From: Baylisascaris procyonis
Taxonomy: Eukaryota > Nematoda > Chromadorea > Rhabditida > Ascarididae
Assembly: GCA_037389465.1 (NCBI GenBank)
Contig: JAZARR010000123.1
Location: forward strand, 752,501-816,500
Direction: 5' to 3'
DNA: 64,000 nt
The notes below the pieces were generated by a model. The model did not search any database and was not told the origin of the DNA. It saw only the letters and a list, made by a program, of their open reading frames with translations. A program made the translations under genes and the position numbers. This document shows, piece after piece, positions 1 to 14,532 of the stretch; positions within the stretch are counted from its first letter, which is position 1, and each line of letters begins with the position of its first letter.

Positions 1-510
1 TGTGATCGTTTTCATTTAAGTGCCGAAACAAAGTTGTGCATTTAATTTGTGGTCATCCTATGTGTTCAACTTATGAGTTGTTGCCAGTGGTCAGGAGATG
101 ACCATAGTAGCCAGTGGTCAATATATGGCCTGAATAAGCTCTCATATGCATGAATTCTTTTAATGTCGATATCCTCGAGCATATTTTTGATATGCCCCTG
201 TATCCGATAGCTTTTTCACGACAGTCATGAAGACTAAGGCGGTAAAATCTAGTAGTAACGTGAATTCAAGAAATTTGCATGTATAAGTTTGAATGAGGAA
301 GTCTTTGATCACTGAGAAAGTATTATTGGGCTTCTTTGTGCATTTTTTTTTCAACATAATGTTGCAACCACCGATTAATCTGGCAAGAGGGATTTTAAAA
401 AGCGCGTAATACATGAGATCCCTTGGCGCACTTTCCTGTTTATTTTATAAAAATAGGATGATGCTTTTCAGCCAAAGGTAAACGATTTAATGGGATATTA
501 CTTTTTTCAG
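1..510. other. No gene seen
   Basis: AT-rich sequence with a small repeated phrase (CCAGTGGTCA near 84 and 111). No exon could be supported before the acceptor at 510. Confidence 0.5.
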
Positions 511-594
511 GTGCTTTTGTTCAGGCGTCCGTTGCCGAAGAAGAATAATACTGCTGCGCAAAAGGGGAGTAATGTGGTTGGAGTACGCGGTTGA
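511..594 (+). CDS. Possible terminal exon of a plus-strand gene entering from the left
   Basis: A very good acceptor (ATTACTTTTTTCAG) is followed by a frame of 27 residues ending in TGA, basic at first (VLLFRRPLPKKNNTAAQKGS). The other two frames are also open for 11 and about 50 codons, so the frame is a guess. No preceding exon could be fixed in 1-510. Confidence 0.3.
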   Translation: MLLFRRPLPKKNNTAAQKGSNVVGVRG

Positions 595-2505
595 AGCGCT
601 GCATTTTGCTCGATACGGCTTACATGTTCGGCTTCTGTCTCTTGCATCGAAATCTGTGACCATTTAATGTACATAACTGTGCTCATGCTATTCTACTCCT
701 TGAGAAAGAAGGGAAGAACTTGTATACCGATAATATAGGAGTATATATGGGGTCTAAGGAAGGTAGCATATGGGGGAGGGAGAGTGAAAGGGGGTGTTTT
801 TTTTGTAAATTTGTAACTGGGAAGGAAAAGTGCTCTGATCTTACAAGGGCAATTGCCCAGAAGGAAAAGAGGTCATGTTGGGGTGGATTGACTTTAAGGC
901 GTCTGAGTTCGCCGCAATTAACGTTGATGTTTCGAGGATGAAGCAGGAGAACAAGCATGTATATTCCTCACTATGCAAAGAATTGTGGCTTCTCATTTTT
1001 ATCGCTGAATTTGTGTGAATTCTGAAGTGGTTAGCGAGAAACTATGTTCATTTGTTATTGAGGAGTATTTATGCATTTCACTTGTTTGGGAAATGCTCTT
1101 TTCGTCTTTTTTTTTTTTTTCTAGAGAGCAGATATGCAAATTCATTCGATCCCGCTTTATGCCGCCGCATCATTATTCACATTTTTTCATTGTCATCGAG
1201 CTCATTGCTATATTCGAAGTGGGAATAAATGTTCTCTTATTTCATTTAAACCGTTTTATTGTGCTACAAGAAAATTTGGATTGCCATTTTATTGGTTGCA
1301 ATTTTGTTGCATTAAAATCACTCAAATTATATTTTTGTTTTTTTGCAAAACATCGAAATTGTATGCTGTATAAGTATAGTTTTCTCATGAATTGCACTTT
1401 TAATTGTAAGAGAGCTTAGAGGAGGGTCTTCAATTGTTGCAAAATTAAAAACTGCACTTTTTTTTTCTGTGATTATTAAAATTTGATTATGAATGATTCG
1501 TGAGACGCTAATTTGGCACAAAAATTTGCATAAAATTACCTATGAGATCATATGATTCGCTTTGCTTTTTTTGCGAAAGAAACGTTGAATTTTGATGCGT
1601 CTTTTGTGGCTTTTTCCTTTGAGAGGCAAATTGCTGGGCGGTCTGTGCGCTTATAATGGGGAACTTGCAATTAAGTGCACGTATATCAAATTTGCAATTA
1701 GTATTTGCATAAGGCCATGGCCAGAAAAAAGAGTTGTGTAGAGGGGGCGGAAAGGAGGGGATTTCTCTGAAAACAGGTGGATTCTAGTGCGTTGTTTAGC
1801 TGCTTAAGATGAAATAAAGCTTTGGATCGGTATGAATGAATTTTATTGAGAAGTCATACTGGAGATCAGCTGGCTGTGGAAGCGGAAGATTGGATCGAGG
1901 CGAAGCGAAATTCGGCTGGAAGCGAAATAAAAGATCGGAAAAGTGGGGTGTTATGAAGTGCGACCTCGTTCTGCATTTCTGTGGGATGAACTTCCAATAT
2001 TTCATCGGATTTATGCTTCGTTTTTGTAGTTTTCGTAGAAAATTTCCACTTTCGTTCAACCTAAGCTTCTTGATTAATGAGTGTGAAGAGAGAGGAAGTG
2101 GGTAGTTGCAGCTCTTAATTATCTGACCTTAGAGATATCGCGACCCAGTGGGGGGTCGGGGAATCTTCCGAAATCCTCCCTTCCACCTCCATCCCCCGCC
2201 CACTAGGTCATAGAATTTCCAATAAACAGCGCAAGTTTCTTGAACAATTTTCAAAACTTTCAAGTAATTTAATTGGTACGGATCATGAATCCTTGTAGAA
2301 TTTCTTCATATTATGGTTCTGTTTCCCATTTTCCCCGTCTTCCACTTATTCTCTTCCTTTCATATGCTAATGACGGTTGCGCTTTGTATTGTCTCCTCTT
2401 AGTTATACACAGTTTTCACTTCGCATTATGGTGGGTGTTTACGACATTGAAACCACTTCCAATAGCGCACCAGGACAGTTGTACCTCAGATACTCACGAA
2501 ACAAT
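595..2505. other. No firm gene; G/T-rich on the plus strand
   Basis: Contains T-runs and purine-rich patches, an AATAAA-type hexamer near 1812, and a GC-richer patch at 2140-2210. Short ORFs here lack splice signals and read like noise. Confidence 0.5.
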
Positions 2506-2568
2506 TTATGTGACGACTGTATCCTCGAGACGAGTATACTGCGGAGGAAGACCCGCGTAGTCCTCCAT
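2506..2568 (-). CDS. Possible minus-strand C-terminal exon
   Basis: The minus strand reads MEDYAGLPPQYTRLEDTVVT and TAA; the open frame continues upstream to about 2613. The peptide looks like the cytoplasmic tail of a membrane protein. There is no convincing acceptor, so it is only a candidate. Confidence 0.22.
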   Translation of the reverse strand: MEDYAGLPPQYTRLEDTVVT

Positions 2569-3546
2569 AGCGTCGAATTTAAAACCCTTCAAACACACCT
2601 CTTCTCGAGGAATTGTTCACACAAATTCCTTATTAATCCAGTTCCCATCGAATTCAGTCCTCTTCTGGAGGTAGGAGTTTTCAGAATTCTCGACGAATTC
2701 GGTCCAGTTCCCTCCTCCTCTTCATTCCTTCCATTCCCCCTCCCCCGCCCCCCCCCCCATGTTTCGAGAGCTGAAATGTTGCAGTTCACAAAGACAGCAC
2801 TGGCCGTCTCCTGATGTTTTGTAGTGAAACAAAACTTATTAGTGATTGAGCTAAGAAAAATGCTGACGAAACTCGTTTCATTACTTACTAGAATTTGTCG
2901 GTTTGTTTGGTCGCTTATTTAGAGAAGTGAAGAAGCATGCCAGGGGCTTAATAAAGTTCGGATACGGTGATTCGTCTTTAGGACCTCTTCTCCAAATGTC
3001 CTTAAAAAACGTACAACGTTGGTGTCGCAAACGAGCATTATTTCTTGAATGTAAAATGTGAAGGGAAGGGGCAAATGATGAAGAAGCATTCGAGTTTACT
3101 CTATGGAGATGGCGAGGAGTGGTTGTGTTGAATTGGTTGATTCGATTGGTAGCAAGATATACGCGAATAATTTCCTGATTTTGAGACCGACAATCCGCAT
3201 ATCCTCATGGGAGATGACCCCACAACCATTATTCTTATAATCTTATTTCACATTGCGATAATCATCCACTCCATCGACTGCCACTATGCTTTCATTTCGA
3301 TTCTAATGAAAAAAGATACTCGATGATATGATCGTGCATCGATTCTAGATGGATGCCATTTCCCTATTCTTATTCGGAAGAAATGCTTTAATTAATTTGC
3401 TTTCTACTAATGCTTTCGCAATTGTGTATAATTTAAAGAAAGTGATTAGCAATCCTAGACGTTCACGTAGACTACGCAGCAAAATATTTCTACTGAGCGA
3501 TAAAAATAATTTCTTCTTTTATAAAAACAATTTCTATGTAAAAAAA

Positions 3547-3550
<4 letters not shown>
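2569..3550. other. No firm gene; poly-C tract at about 2749-2758
   Basis: A pyrimidine-rich strip (2700-2760) with a run of C. An open minus-strand frame (2589-2789) reads as Glu- and Gly-rich but has no clear splice sites. Confidence 0.45.

Positions 3551-3602
<52 letters not shown>
3551..3602. repeat. (TA)n microsatellite
   Basis: About 50 bases of uninterrupted TA. The ORF across it (Tyr-Ile repeats) is an artefact. Confidence 0.97.
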
Positions 3603-3604
<2 letters not shown>

Positions 3605-4221
3605 AAATCAACAATTTCTTCTTATACAAAAATGTCGAAACGATAAAAAATAGTTTAAAAATCATTGCAAAAATCATATCAGTAAATATCTTCGCATTGA
3701 GGTGATAGATAATTGAAATTTTTAGGTGGTTAAATTAACACAAATCGGAGTTTCTAAAGAAAGCAATGAGAGCGGAGGAGCTTCTCTCTTCGATATTCCC
3801 TCGATTCAGCCTTTCTTCACCCTATGCAACTCTAAATCCGTTTATATAATTCCTTTTCTTTGTTCGAAATGATATATGAAATCCAATAATTCAAAAAAAC
3901 CGTTTTATGACTGTATAGCGATACTATATCCATATTAACATTGGTTTATGTGTGAAGGCCAGTGCAACATTGTAGTACGATGACGGAGCTTATAATCAGC
4001 CATCTGGCAGTTGCCTAAACAAAGTGGTCTAAATTGCCCTTTTGCTTGGCTATTTGTACGTGCCAAATAACGGTGCGAAATGATGTTGCTTGACACTGCT
4101 TAAACGGCAACCGGTCGCATTATTTCTGCAACATCTGCTTTAACTCTTTTGCCAGTTGATTTGTCCTTCAATGCTTACGATAGTGCATTATAAAATTCAT
4201 ATAGAAGGCAGACGAATGGCT

Positions 4222-4338
4222 GGTACTTGAAGCTGGCAATAAGAGAGACCAACCGAGGAACTATTTGAAGCTGGCAATAGGAGCGACCAACCGAGGAACT
4301 ATTTGAAGCTAGCAATAAGAGAGACTAAACAAGGAATC
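4222..4338. repeat. Tandem repeat, 38-bp unit, three copies
   Basis: GAAGCTGGCAATAAGAGAGA recurs at 4229, 4267 and 4305 with one to three changes per copy. The unit has no open coding sense of note. Confidence 0.9.
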
Positions 4339-6647
4339 AAGGTTACAAGTTTTCTTGCTGTCGGCAAATACTTCCACGCCTTGTTTTCTCGTTTTTGCGT
4401 GCAAAAGGCATATTACTAGTATTATGTCATTTATTAATTCATATGTCTTTATTCATATTAGTAAGCATAAAACATGAAATTTTTTCAGACATTATATGAT
4501 GATAAGCATAAAAAAGGGTAATCTATAAGAAGCAACGGAAAATCACTAATATATTTGATATAATTAATACAATGAAACATAAATAAAGCGAATAAATACA
4601 ACCGATAGAATATTAAATATCTTTCTAGTATTACCTATGCTAGAAGATCAGGTAAATAAGTGAGTTCAAAACATGGAAAGAAAATAAAAACTATTCGAAG
4701 AATTGTGCTTGCATACCTAAAACGCATAAAAAAGGTAAAAGCAATAAGATATCGTTGTGAGGGAAATGATGGTTTGCTATTTCTACGCCAACTAAGCGTA
4801 CATTTAATGGTAGCGTTGCACATATCAACGAACACCCTCTATGGCAGATGTTCATTGACTATAAATGGCACTTTGCTCGTCAATCGAATCTCATATTTAA
4901 ATCGATCTGTCCTTTGTAAAATATTAAAAAAAAAAGCCTCTTCGATGATGGATTATCGTGGAAAATAACTGATAGCAAGTGGATTATCAAAACAGCTGCT
5001 TAAGAATGAGGCATTCTTCTTGCTATTCTCTATGATGCATTTGTTCAAAACGTTTTTTTTTTTCGAATTTACTCTCGTATTACATTGAAATATTGCTTGA
5101 AAATTGTTCGCCATTCTTTTATGATCTTTTAAAAATTTCTTCATTATAATATTTTAGTGGAATAGACTATCAATTGCTAATTGCTAAAATTTGGCAATTG
5201 TCTTCATTTTATATGATTTTGTTAAATTTATATTTTCAACGTGAATTATAAAGATCATCATGTCTATGCATAATATATACGTATATTTATATCATCACAT
5301 CTATCTGATTGTTTTAATTTGAGAAATATTGAAGTGAAAACTTTGTTTTAAAATGGGAAATATTACCAACTTTATAGGTAATATACCTTCTGAGCATTAC
5401 ATCGACATCCAAAAATTTTCCCTTATAATATTTTGCTCGCTGTGTTCATCTCATGTACGGTATTTCGTTTTCCCTAATAGAGTCATTGTGCCGGAATCTG
5501 ATCAACGGAAATTTGAGCAATGCGGAAGGGAAATGATCTCATAAATGAGCGGAAAATCATGCCAGATGGGTTTAGTACGATATGCAAATTTGCAATTGCT
5601 CTCATTGCAATTAAACAGTTTTGTTCGTTCTCAAGAATAGCATATCACTTGAATTTAATGCACACTTTTCATTTAATTGAATTTAGTAAATTTTTAAGTT
5701 CCCAGATGACATATTTTTAGTTGAACATCTTTTAGTGCTAAAGTTTGTTTGTTTTTTAGTTTGTGCATCACTTCAAATTGCAATGTTTCAAACTTTTCTC
5801 AAAAATTATGGTTGTTGCAATCATCGCATGGAATCCTCAAAAGGAACCTCACAAGTCTCGAAAGATCGTCCCCTTAGCAAGGCCAATCAGGCACGCCTAT
5901 TTCTCTATTCATCTGCAATCGACAACCAACACACCCAATTATCGTTTGTTAGAGTACATACGCTTTCGCCGACACACACAATAGACTAATAACAATAGCT
6001 TACTTGAAGCAACCGTTGTGATAGTAGCACCTGCAATTTGAGGTAGCATTGAATATGTCTGTTGGTCGTCGTGATTGTGCTTGTTCATGGGATGCGGGTG
6101 GCTACGAGCACCGATATATGTGGATATTGCGAGCATCGCGTAAATAGCTGCTTGAATCAATTTGGAAAGATTTCTAGGACATACGCCCTATTCGTTGCCT
6201 CATAGCATGCATCTCCATTCCACATACAAAGTTCATCCTTAATGTTTGTCACTGTTAGATTGTTAGAAACTAAAAATTCAACGTTTCTGCATTGTTAGAG
6301 TTAGCAAACCCAAGCTTCCGAATTGAAAATGTAGAATTATTGAGCCGGTGCTGCGGGGAAATTGGAAATTTAAAAAAAACCTGCAGAAATTTTGCTAGCA
6401 AATAATATTTTATAATTAATTTGATCTTTCTATGGTCCCTTGCTGGGGGGGGGGAGGAATTTCTGAAGCAAAAAGATATTTCCTCCATTGTAATTAAAAG
6501 AAGTATTTATTACTAACCTAGAATTGCGATTACCTTTGAAATGCTAACAATTCCTCGATGTAGTTATTTTATGATGCATCATTATTTTTACATTTCTTGG
6601 TGCTTTGCTTATGAAAGCGATTTAGCGTTATTTTCGTTTAAATTATT
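4339..6647. other. AT-rich, no gene seen
   Basis: Only scattered short ORFs on both strands. None has paired acceptor and donor signals with protein-like composition. Confidence 0.5.
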
Positions 6648-6707
6648 AGACTTGCTCAACATTTGAACGCTTTGCTTAGACTTGCTCAACATTTGAACGC
6701 TTTGCTA
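6648..6707. repeat. Exact 30-bp direct duplication
   Basis: AGACTTGCTCAACATTTGAA and the next ten bases occur at 6648 and again at 6678 without change. A recent slippage or duplication event. Confidence 0.92.
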
Positions 6708-9700
6708 GAATTGTATATTGATTTTCAAAAGATATTTACGAACTTTTATACTAAATTTCCAAGCTATTTTCAAGTTGAATATTGTATTATTTTATATTTA
6801 TTCACGTATATTTGATGGGGATGTGTCATTATTTCTATCAATTAATGAGTAGACGCCAAAAAAAGAAGAACAATGTCGAATATATTGATGCACCAATACT
6901 AAACGATATGAGCTCGCATTAGCATTATGTAAATGATTGTATAGCATCATGCTGCTTGAATGCTGGCCATTGCCAATGCGATAACCTCACAAAGATAAGG
7001 TGATGGGCTATAGGGGCGGATTCTACCCGATATATTCCCTCTTGTTGATTTGTGTTCATTAAGTGCTGGCTAGATAATGGAGTGATCGCTTTACGAGCAA
7101 AACAATCTCCATTGAATTAGAATGCAGCAACACGATGCGATGCAGCTACATCGATATGCTCGCCTTTAATGTTTTCTTTTATACGAATAGGTTGGATGGG
7201 GTAGGGAGGAGTGGGGAGGGGGGGGTAGGAGGAGGACTTTGCTTTCTAAATATTAGTTATTACTGATTAGTTCTTATTGATAAACAAAAAGAATTTTTTT
7301 GTCGCCAATACCAAACAAAAATATGAGACGGTCTATTTATGGGTGTTTCAATTATATTGACTTCATGATGGCTTTATTGGTATTTTAGTCGAGTAACTAC
7401 TACTAGAACGGCCAAAATTAGATCATCTCATATTTTTGGATAACTAAATCATAATAGGGCTGTGATATTTGCGAGAAAAAAACGTATTTCAACCGATTAG
7501 TAAAAAATAAAATTTTTTATTGATCAGTACAATCAATAAAAAAGCTTACTAATAATAACCATTATTCATATATAATGCACTTTTTCTGCGGCTTTCATTT
7601 GCTCCATTTTTTCACTTCAATGAGTTGCTTCAACTTGAGATGATTGATTATGTCTATCGACAGCTGGCAATATAATTTTCTTCGATCTCTCATCGATAAA
7701 TTCTTTATGCATTACGAGTTTCTCATCTTTCTCTTTAATATCTCAACGAGTATTTTGTTCTCGTTCAATGAGCTTTTCTTTACGCAACAATTGACAGCCT
7801 CTTTCGTATCGTTTGATGATTTATTTGAAACATAAAACATAGAAACTGATTAAATTTCTTTTTTTAGGTGAAGGATATTCATGAAAGGTTTATATTGTTG
7901 ATTATTTTATCATTTATACTTTCTTAACCATAGTTTTATCATCGTTCGTAATAAAAGAATAAAGTTTCTTTATAAAGTTTTTTCATTGTTGGCATGTTGT
8001 GAATTTATTGCATTGTGCTGCAATACGTTAAAATGTCACTCTAAGCATGTGCGAATCATTTTTCAGTCGTTTTTCCGTCGCTAATATTTTCTTTTGCAAC
8101 AGATTATTAAATATATTGAGAAGCTTGAATTCCAAAATATTCTATCCAGAAGTCAATGTTATCAGCAAGTTGCTCCTTTTCATCTTAGAGAGATCGAAGA
8201 GGAGTCGCTTTCCAATTTATCTTACTAAGAATGTATCTTATATAACCTTGCTAATAAAGAATATTAGCATTTCTTGATCTATCTCTAAAAAAAAACTTTT
8301 GATTACGAGAGTTTTCAACAAAAACTTCGAGTCACTTAAAAATAAAAAAATCTTTTTTCAAGCTTTTATTTATGACGCCTATAACGAACTAAAACTGCCG
8401 TATGTTGCAATATCGACTGTCATTTTTTAATACTTCAAAATAGTTCCATATATTATATCTTGTATATTCAAGGCGATTCAAGCCAATACTATGTTCTATA
8501 TTCAAGGCAATATACTACTATATGTCTAATATACGTTAGCATAAGCGAAACTCATAAATTAACAAAGCGTCACTAGGAGAGTTAAGATCGCTCATGAGAA
8601 ACGAGCTCAATATGGCCTATTGCCTCATCTTCGATGTGCCGCTCTACTTCACACATTAGTTGCATATGAGGCGATGGTTATAAGTGCCAATTCTGAAAAA
8701 AAAAACGGGTGTATTTTCTGTCCTGTCGTTTACAAAATTTCCAAAATGAATTAAACAAATGTGGCATTTGGAAAACGACTTATACTAGACGGATGGGAAT
8801 GGAAAGAATATCGCTATATATGAATTTGTGGATTTTTTTCTTTATGAACGAGTATATGATACTCCTCATTTCTATCAAGTTCTAAAACGATATTGCCATT
8901 GCTGTGTTATAGTTGCTATTTTGTGTTACTGTTAATTTAGTGGCGAATTTTTGCATACTATGTTGGTAATAGCAGAAAGTAGAGACGTCTTGAAATGAAG
9001 GAGGTTTTTAATTTCGGTGCGAAGTTTCTATCTCCCTCTTTTTCGTCGAATTAAAATTGGTTTTGCCCTATAACACAGTTTGTTTGTTAAGATTAGCATA
9101 CAGCATGGGCGGATATAGTGGATTATTCTTCCATCATTGTTTGATCGACTTTCACTTACATTCTTTCATCAACGGATTTATTTGCTCAAAATAAGAGGAA
9201 GAGTTGATCAGGTGAAAGATCTCATTGCGTTAGTGGACACTATTTTGACCTTTGCAAGTGGTAGTTTTTCTCTCACCCGCTTAACGATAGCCATCCATAA
9301 TTGTAGTTCAGTGATTACCAATGAAGATCAACAGTCACTACAGAAATTCAATGGTCATCAACAAATTTTCAACCAAACTAAACATGATTTTATAATTTTG
9401 GTCAAATTTTTATCACTCTCTTTTCTATTGTGATAAAAATTGCAATTTTTTTTTTTTGTTACAGATAGCTGTCATTAATGCAAAGAGGTTGCCGCTAAGA
9501 GCGATCATATCCTGTTACTTAGTTATTCAAGCTATGCAGTTAATTATTGGATCCTAGTGGCAACTGTTCTCATTAATATTAGGTTCGCATTAGTATCTCC
9601 ATCACTTTTGGTGGTTAGTCCGCATTGCTACTGAAATAATATTAATGTTCATCACCAACAACTATACTTAATTCGTCAACGATAATTTACGAAGACTTTC

Positions 9701-11577
9701 ACGCTTTTCTTCGATACCTTTAGAATATTATTTCAAGTTGCAACGATGTCTAACGAATTTTCGCATTCCGATTTCGTTTGATTTTTCTTTTCGAAGGTAT
9801 TTTAAAAAATTATTCAGTGAAATCGTTCAATTTATTTTGAATATATTCTTATAGTCAGCGATTTTATTGGTAAAGCTTGAAAACTATGACTCCATTGCCA
9901 GAATTTTTAACGGGCAATAGTAAGGTTCAGCTGGATGTATCCGTGCTTCATTAAAATCTTTATTTTTGCAGTTTTCGCCTTATAAGTTTAATTCACATCT
10001 TTACTTGTCCTTGAGGTTAGTGAACTAAAAATTTTACTGCGTTGATAGCATTTCATGCTTTCATAACCAATCCAAATAGAAATTATGCCTCTAGTGTTTT
10101 ATTATGAGACCATTTTCAGATTTATTTATACGTTATCTAAATAAAAAAAATATTCTAGATATAAGCTATATTATAGATTTTTCTCTGTTATAGATATAGC
10201 CTAAGTCGATCTAAGCTTGCTGTTGCATATATACATTAATCGTAAAAGAAAGGGCTATCTTAGCGTGAGTGCATTTATTGTTTGAAGGGAGACGCGGAAG
10301 GAAGACATTTAAATGCTACGAATGAGTGGTGTCACATTAGCATGTTGATATTGCGCGTCCACAATGCTGTCACTCAAAATGCGCCAACTAGAGGACTACT
10401 CCTTAGCACGCTTAGCAATTCCCAGTGTGATCATCTCGCTTTTAGTAATCTCTCTTTGTTATCGACTTATATTCCATCCTTTCTTAGTGGTACCTCTTGA
10501 TGATGAGTTGTAATGTGTGTTCCTTGGAATCCCGCAAACCCAGAGAAACTTTTCTTTTTTAAATTGAAATTTTATGCACAATTTTATTGGATTGTGATCT
10601 AAAGGCGATTCACATTTTCAATGATAAGCGCATATGTGAAATGGAATAACGGAAATGCTTGCTGAACTTCTCCCTTCAAAACAAACAAAGCGCTTTAGGC
10701 TCTAAGTTTGATCCCATATTGCTGTTAACTATACGAAATTAGAATACTTTCATCAAGAGGAAAGTATTGCTTTGCAAATTTATTCAGAATGCTCTATCGA
10801 ATATTGCAATATTGGTCGTTTATTGCAATGATGCACTCATAAATGTTGCATATATGGACTATTCAATACATTATTCACTTCATACTTTTAAAATCAATCA
10901 ATTTCTTTATAGGGAAGCGAATTCCAGTAATACAAATTTCGTATGCTAATTCACTACGAAGTCGTTTAAGTGAAAGAAGTCACTTAAGTGAGAATGGTAT
11001 TGAAATTTCGCTACTTGCTAAACGCAGAAGAGAATTCAAACTTCTTAGTACAAATGTCATACTGAAGAAAGCATTCATGTATTATTTATTTATTTGATTG
11101 CTTAAGGTGATTCTATAAATTCCCTTATGATAGATGAAAACTTTTGAATTTGCAAATTTTATATGGCTATAAATTTGCGAATATTTTTTAAATATATTCA
11201 GATATATTTAGATCAGAATGATGTATTAATAGCGAGACCCTCATTGCAAAATTTTATGAATATTGCGGAAATATGAGGAAATGTTATCTCTGAGTCTATT
11301 TTCTTCTAGAATATATTTTTTCGTGATGAAATCATCACGCAGAAGCGATGATTCGCAATTGCAAAATGATAAAGCGTAAAATGGGGAAGATGCAAAGGAT
11401 TGCATTTATGTGCAACTAAGCGAAGCGATCTAGTGGAAAAAAAAATTAAATGAGTTCATTTGATGAGAAAAGAAGCATTTAGCGATAAATGAGTATAATC
11501 TTCATCTTGCTTAGATTGAAAATTGCTCTCTTTTGAGAGCGCATCCGCATTTGGCTTTCTAAAAATATGAAGCGTTT
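6708..11577. other. AT-rich, no gene seen
   Basis: Holds a G-run strip near 7200-7235 and many T-runs. ORFs such as 9137-9433 and 10282-10500 have no matching splice sites and no recognisable motif. Confidence 0.5.
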
Positions 11578-11613
11578 TATTTAGTTATTTATTTATTTAT
11601 TTATTTATTTATT

Positions 11614-11648
<35 letters not shown>

Positions 11649-11840
11649 TTCATTCATTCATTTACTTTATTTATTTGTTTATTTATTCTTTCATTTATTC
11701 ATTTATTGACTTATTTATTTATTTATCTATTCATTTATTTACTTGTTTATTTATTTATTTATTTGCTTAGTTATCTATTTATTTATTTATTCATTTATTT
11801 CTTCATTTGCATATTTACTTGATCATTCATTCTTTTGTTC
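11578..11840. repeat. TTTA-rich tetranucleotide array
   Basis: About 260 bases of ATTT/TTTA units, nearly pure in the first 70 and then with C, G and T variants (ATTC, GTTT, CTTA). Confidence 0.95.
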
Positions 11841-14532
11841 ATTAAAAACATTTATTAATGGGACAGGTATATAGCTCATAACTAATAAATGATGTCGACA
11901 TCGTGTCAAGTTGAAAATTTTTTACCAAAATTTCGCTGTAATGTTTTCATAAAGACGAAAATGCTCTGCAATTTCAAATAAATCTATAATAACCATAAAA
12001 TTTATAAGAAAATTAAATCAGCACTTATATGAGATTGCTTTTTCACATGAGGATACTCTAATATTATTTACTTTTATTCGAAATTCTATTGCTTGAAGAT
12101 ATATTCAACGAACTTTACTAGTGAAATATTTATTTTCGATATGATACGATGCCATTGATTGGCATCATTTTTGAGTCTCTTAACGAGCTCTTCGAAAATC
12201 CTCTTTGAGAGATGATCACCCACCAAGTGAGTCCCACTTAACGATCTTTCCCATAAATGCAAAATTAATGGATGTTATTAGCCGGCTTTTATGTTCCGAT
12301 TCGTTTATTTGTTTAGAAATCGTTCATATAATTAATAAAACGGCGCTTTTTTGAGGATATAATTCTTGCAAGAGAATAATTTTTAATATCATATTTCATT
12401 GTTCAATAACGAAACACATCATCAATAAAATACCTCATCACTACTAATATCTTTGCCAAGAAGTAATTTCTTCTCCAAATTTCACTATTAGAAGGTGACT
12501 GATAAATTCACAGAAATAGGGATATGAACTGTCTTTTTAAAGTCAGCCTTGTCCAAATGTATATCTTCCTTTATTGCTTGCTCAGATCTTTTTTCATAAA
12601 ATTTTCTCATAAAAATCGGCATTTCTTGAAAATTTCTTTTTCATTTTTAAAACTTTGTCGTTCATAATCACAATTTTTTTTATTTCATTAATTTCTCGAT
12701 TCACAAATATACAAATTCGTATAAATTAAAGCATTTTCATTTCTATTCTGTTTTAATGAATTTGTACAAAAGTTATCTATAGGTTATTTATAATTTACCC
12801 GATATCAATAACAATTAACAGGAGTTACTTATATATAAGCAAATAAAAATAATGGGAAACTGAAAGAAAGAACGACTTAATATCGAGGTATAAGCAAAGA
12901 GTCCCATAAGATCAAAATTCACTGTAAAGTAGGAAATCTATGCCATCATAAAGGCTTGCTGTAAAACAGGAGATCAGCACAAAAAAAAGAATCTATGTGG
13001 TGTTTTTTTTCGTTCGAATTCATCTAATTTCATAAAAATCATAATGATGCATTTGGCAATTTGTTCAATTGGCCGATATAATGGCCGATAATCAATGAGT
13101 CGGATGCTATTTCCTTACAGCATGCTAACAGGGAGAGTGAGTATCGAGCATATCTCCCCAAGGGCTGATCTATTCCAGCACATGCACTAACACCCGCACA
13201 CATACAAACACCACACACCTCTTTGGTTCACCCCGTATCGCTTATCTTATCTTATGCGATGAGCTCATCTTGGCCTTTACCCTCGTCAGCGTTCACAGCA
13301 AATGTCATTCGCCAATGCGTCAGACTGTCTACTTTTTTTTCTCATATTTATTTACGACTAGATTATGCAATGAATTTTTTTTTCGTGATAATCACGATGA
13401 TTAATGAAATAAATTACTTATTCAATAAAATACTACTAAAATATTTGAGTGATTCTTCTCTTTCTGAAATCTCCAACAAGAAGAGACAATCATATTGCAT
13501 CATGTCTGATGAGTATATCATTATGATGCAGGAAATCTATTAGTCAGTAAATTTAGCAACAACCTAGTTGATAAAATTTAAAAAAATGGATTATGATGGA
13601 ATTTGAGATCTTTGAGATTTCAGTGAAAAATATAATAATTTGGGTATATGAAAGTGATTATGCATGTCACATCAATGTTTTAATATGTCAATGCCACCCA
13701 CAGTCACCTTTGATCGTTATCGCAAAACACAACTTGCAACTAACGTCAATGCAAACCTTAAGATTAATTGCAACTTTACTGTTATTTGCAATATTTTACA
13801 ACTTTACTTTAAAATAATTTACTGCGATCCAACTGTGTACTAAATATAGTGCAAAAAAAGCATCATAAAGTTCTCTTTAAAAAGATCACGTATCTATGGC
13901 TGATTTATGTGTTTTTTACGAATGCGTTTTGCTAAAGTAAGCTATGAGGGTGTCATGTCCTTTCGCCTATCGGGTTCGTTGAGTTCGAGAACCACTGAAG
14001 CCAGAGTTATGAAATTCGGTGGGTATAATGTTTTCCGTTAAGTATCTGTCACTTTACGCTCAAGGTAAACACTTACAAATTATTTATGAGTGATGAATTA
14101 TTGTGCATAACTTTTCGTTATGGTAATAGATTAATCAAACACATAGATAAACTGAACGGGTACTAAGAACCATAGCATTATTATCATGGCCGCATTTTTG
14201 CGGGGTTGCAATATCTACAGAAGTTTGGAAAGAAAGACTGACAATGTGATTTGTGCTCTAATCCGTGAAATGAAATAGTAAAAGATTTCATTTGTAAAAA
14301 TGGTCATTCAAATCATAAATAACTTTCTCCGCGTAATGTTTCGAAAGATATCTTCTCTTACATTTTTGAAATTACCAATTAAATTATATTTTTATTGAAT
14401 TGCACTAACGTTTGTAGCCCAATATTTGTTTATTATAATAGAGCATTATCCGGTCATATATGATAGAGCGTTTCCGCTTATATGCTAGAGTGTTTTCTAT
14501 TTTCCGGACCCGTTAAGTTTCAGATTTGCGAT
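11841..14532. other. AT-rich, no gene seen; upstream of the GPI-type gene
   Basis: No supported exon. The last few hundred bases probably hold the promoter of the gene starting at 14533, but no specific element is visible. Confidence 0.5.

Noticed and set aside
3349..3705. 118-residue plus-strand ORF
   Set aside because: It depends on reading through a (TA)n run as Tyr-Ile repeats; the flanks have no protein-like sense.
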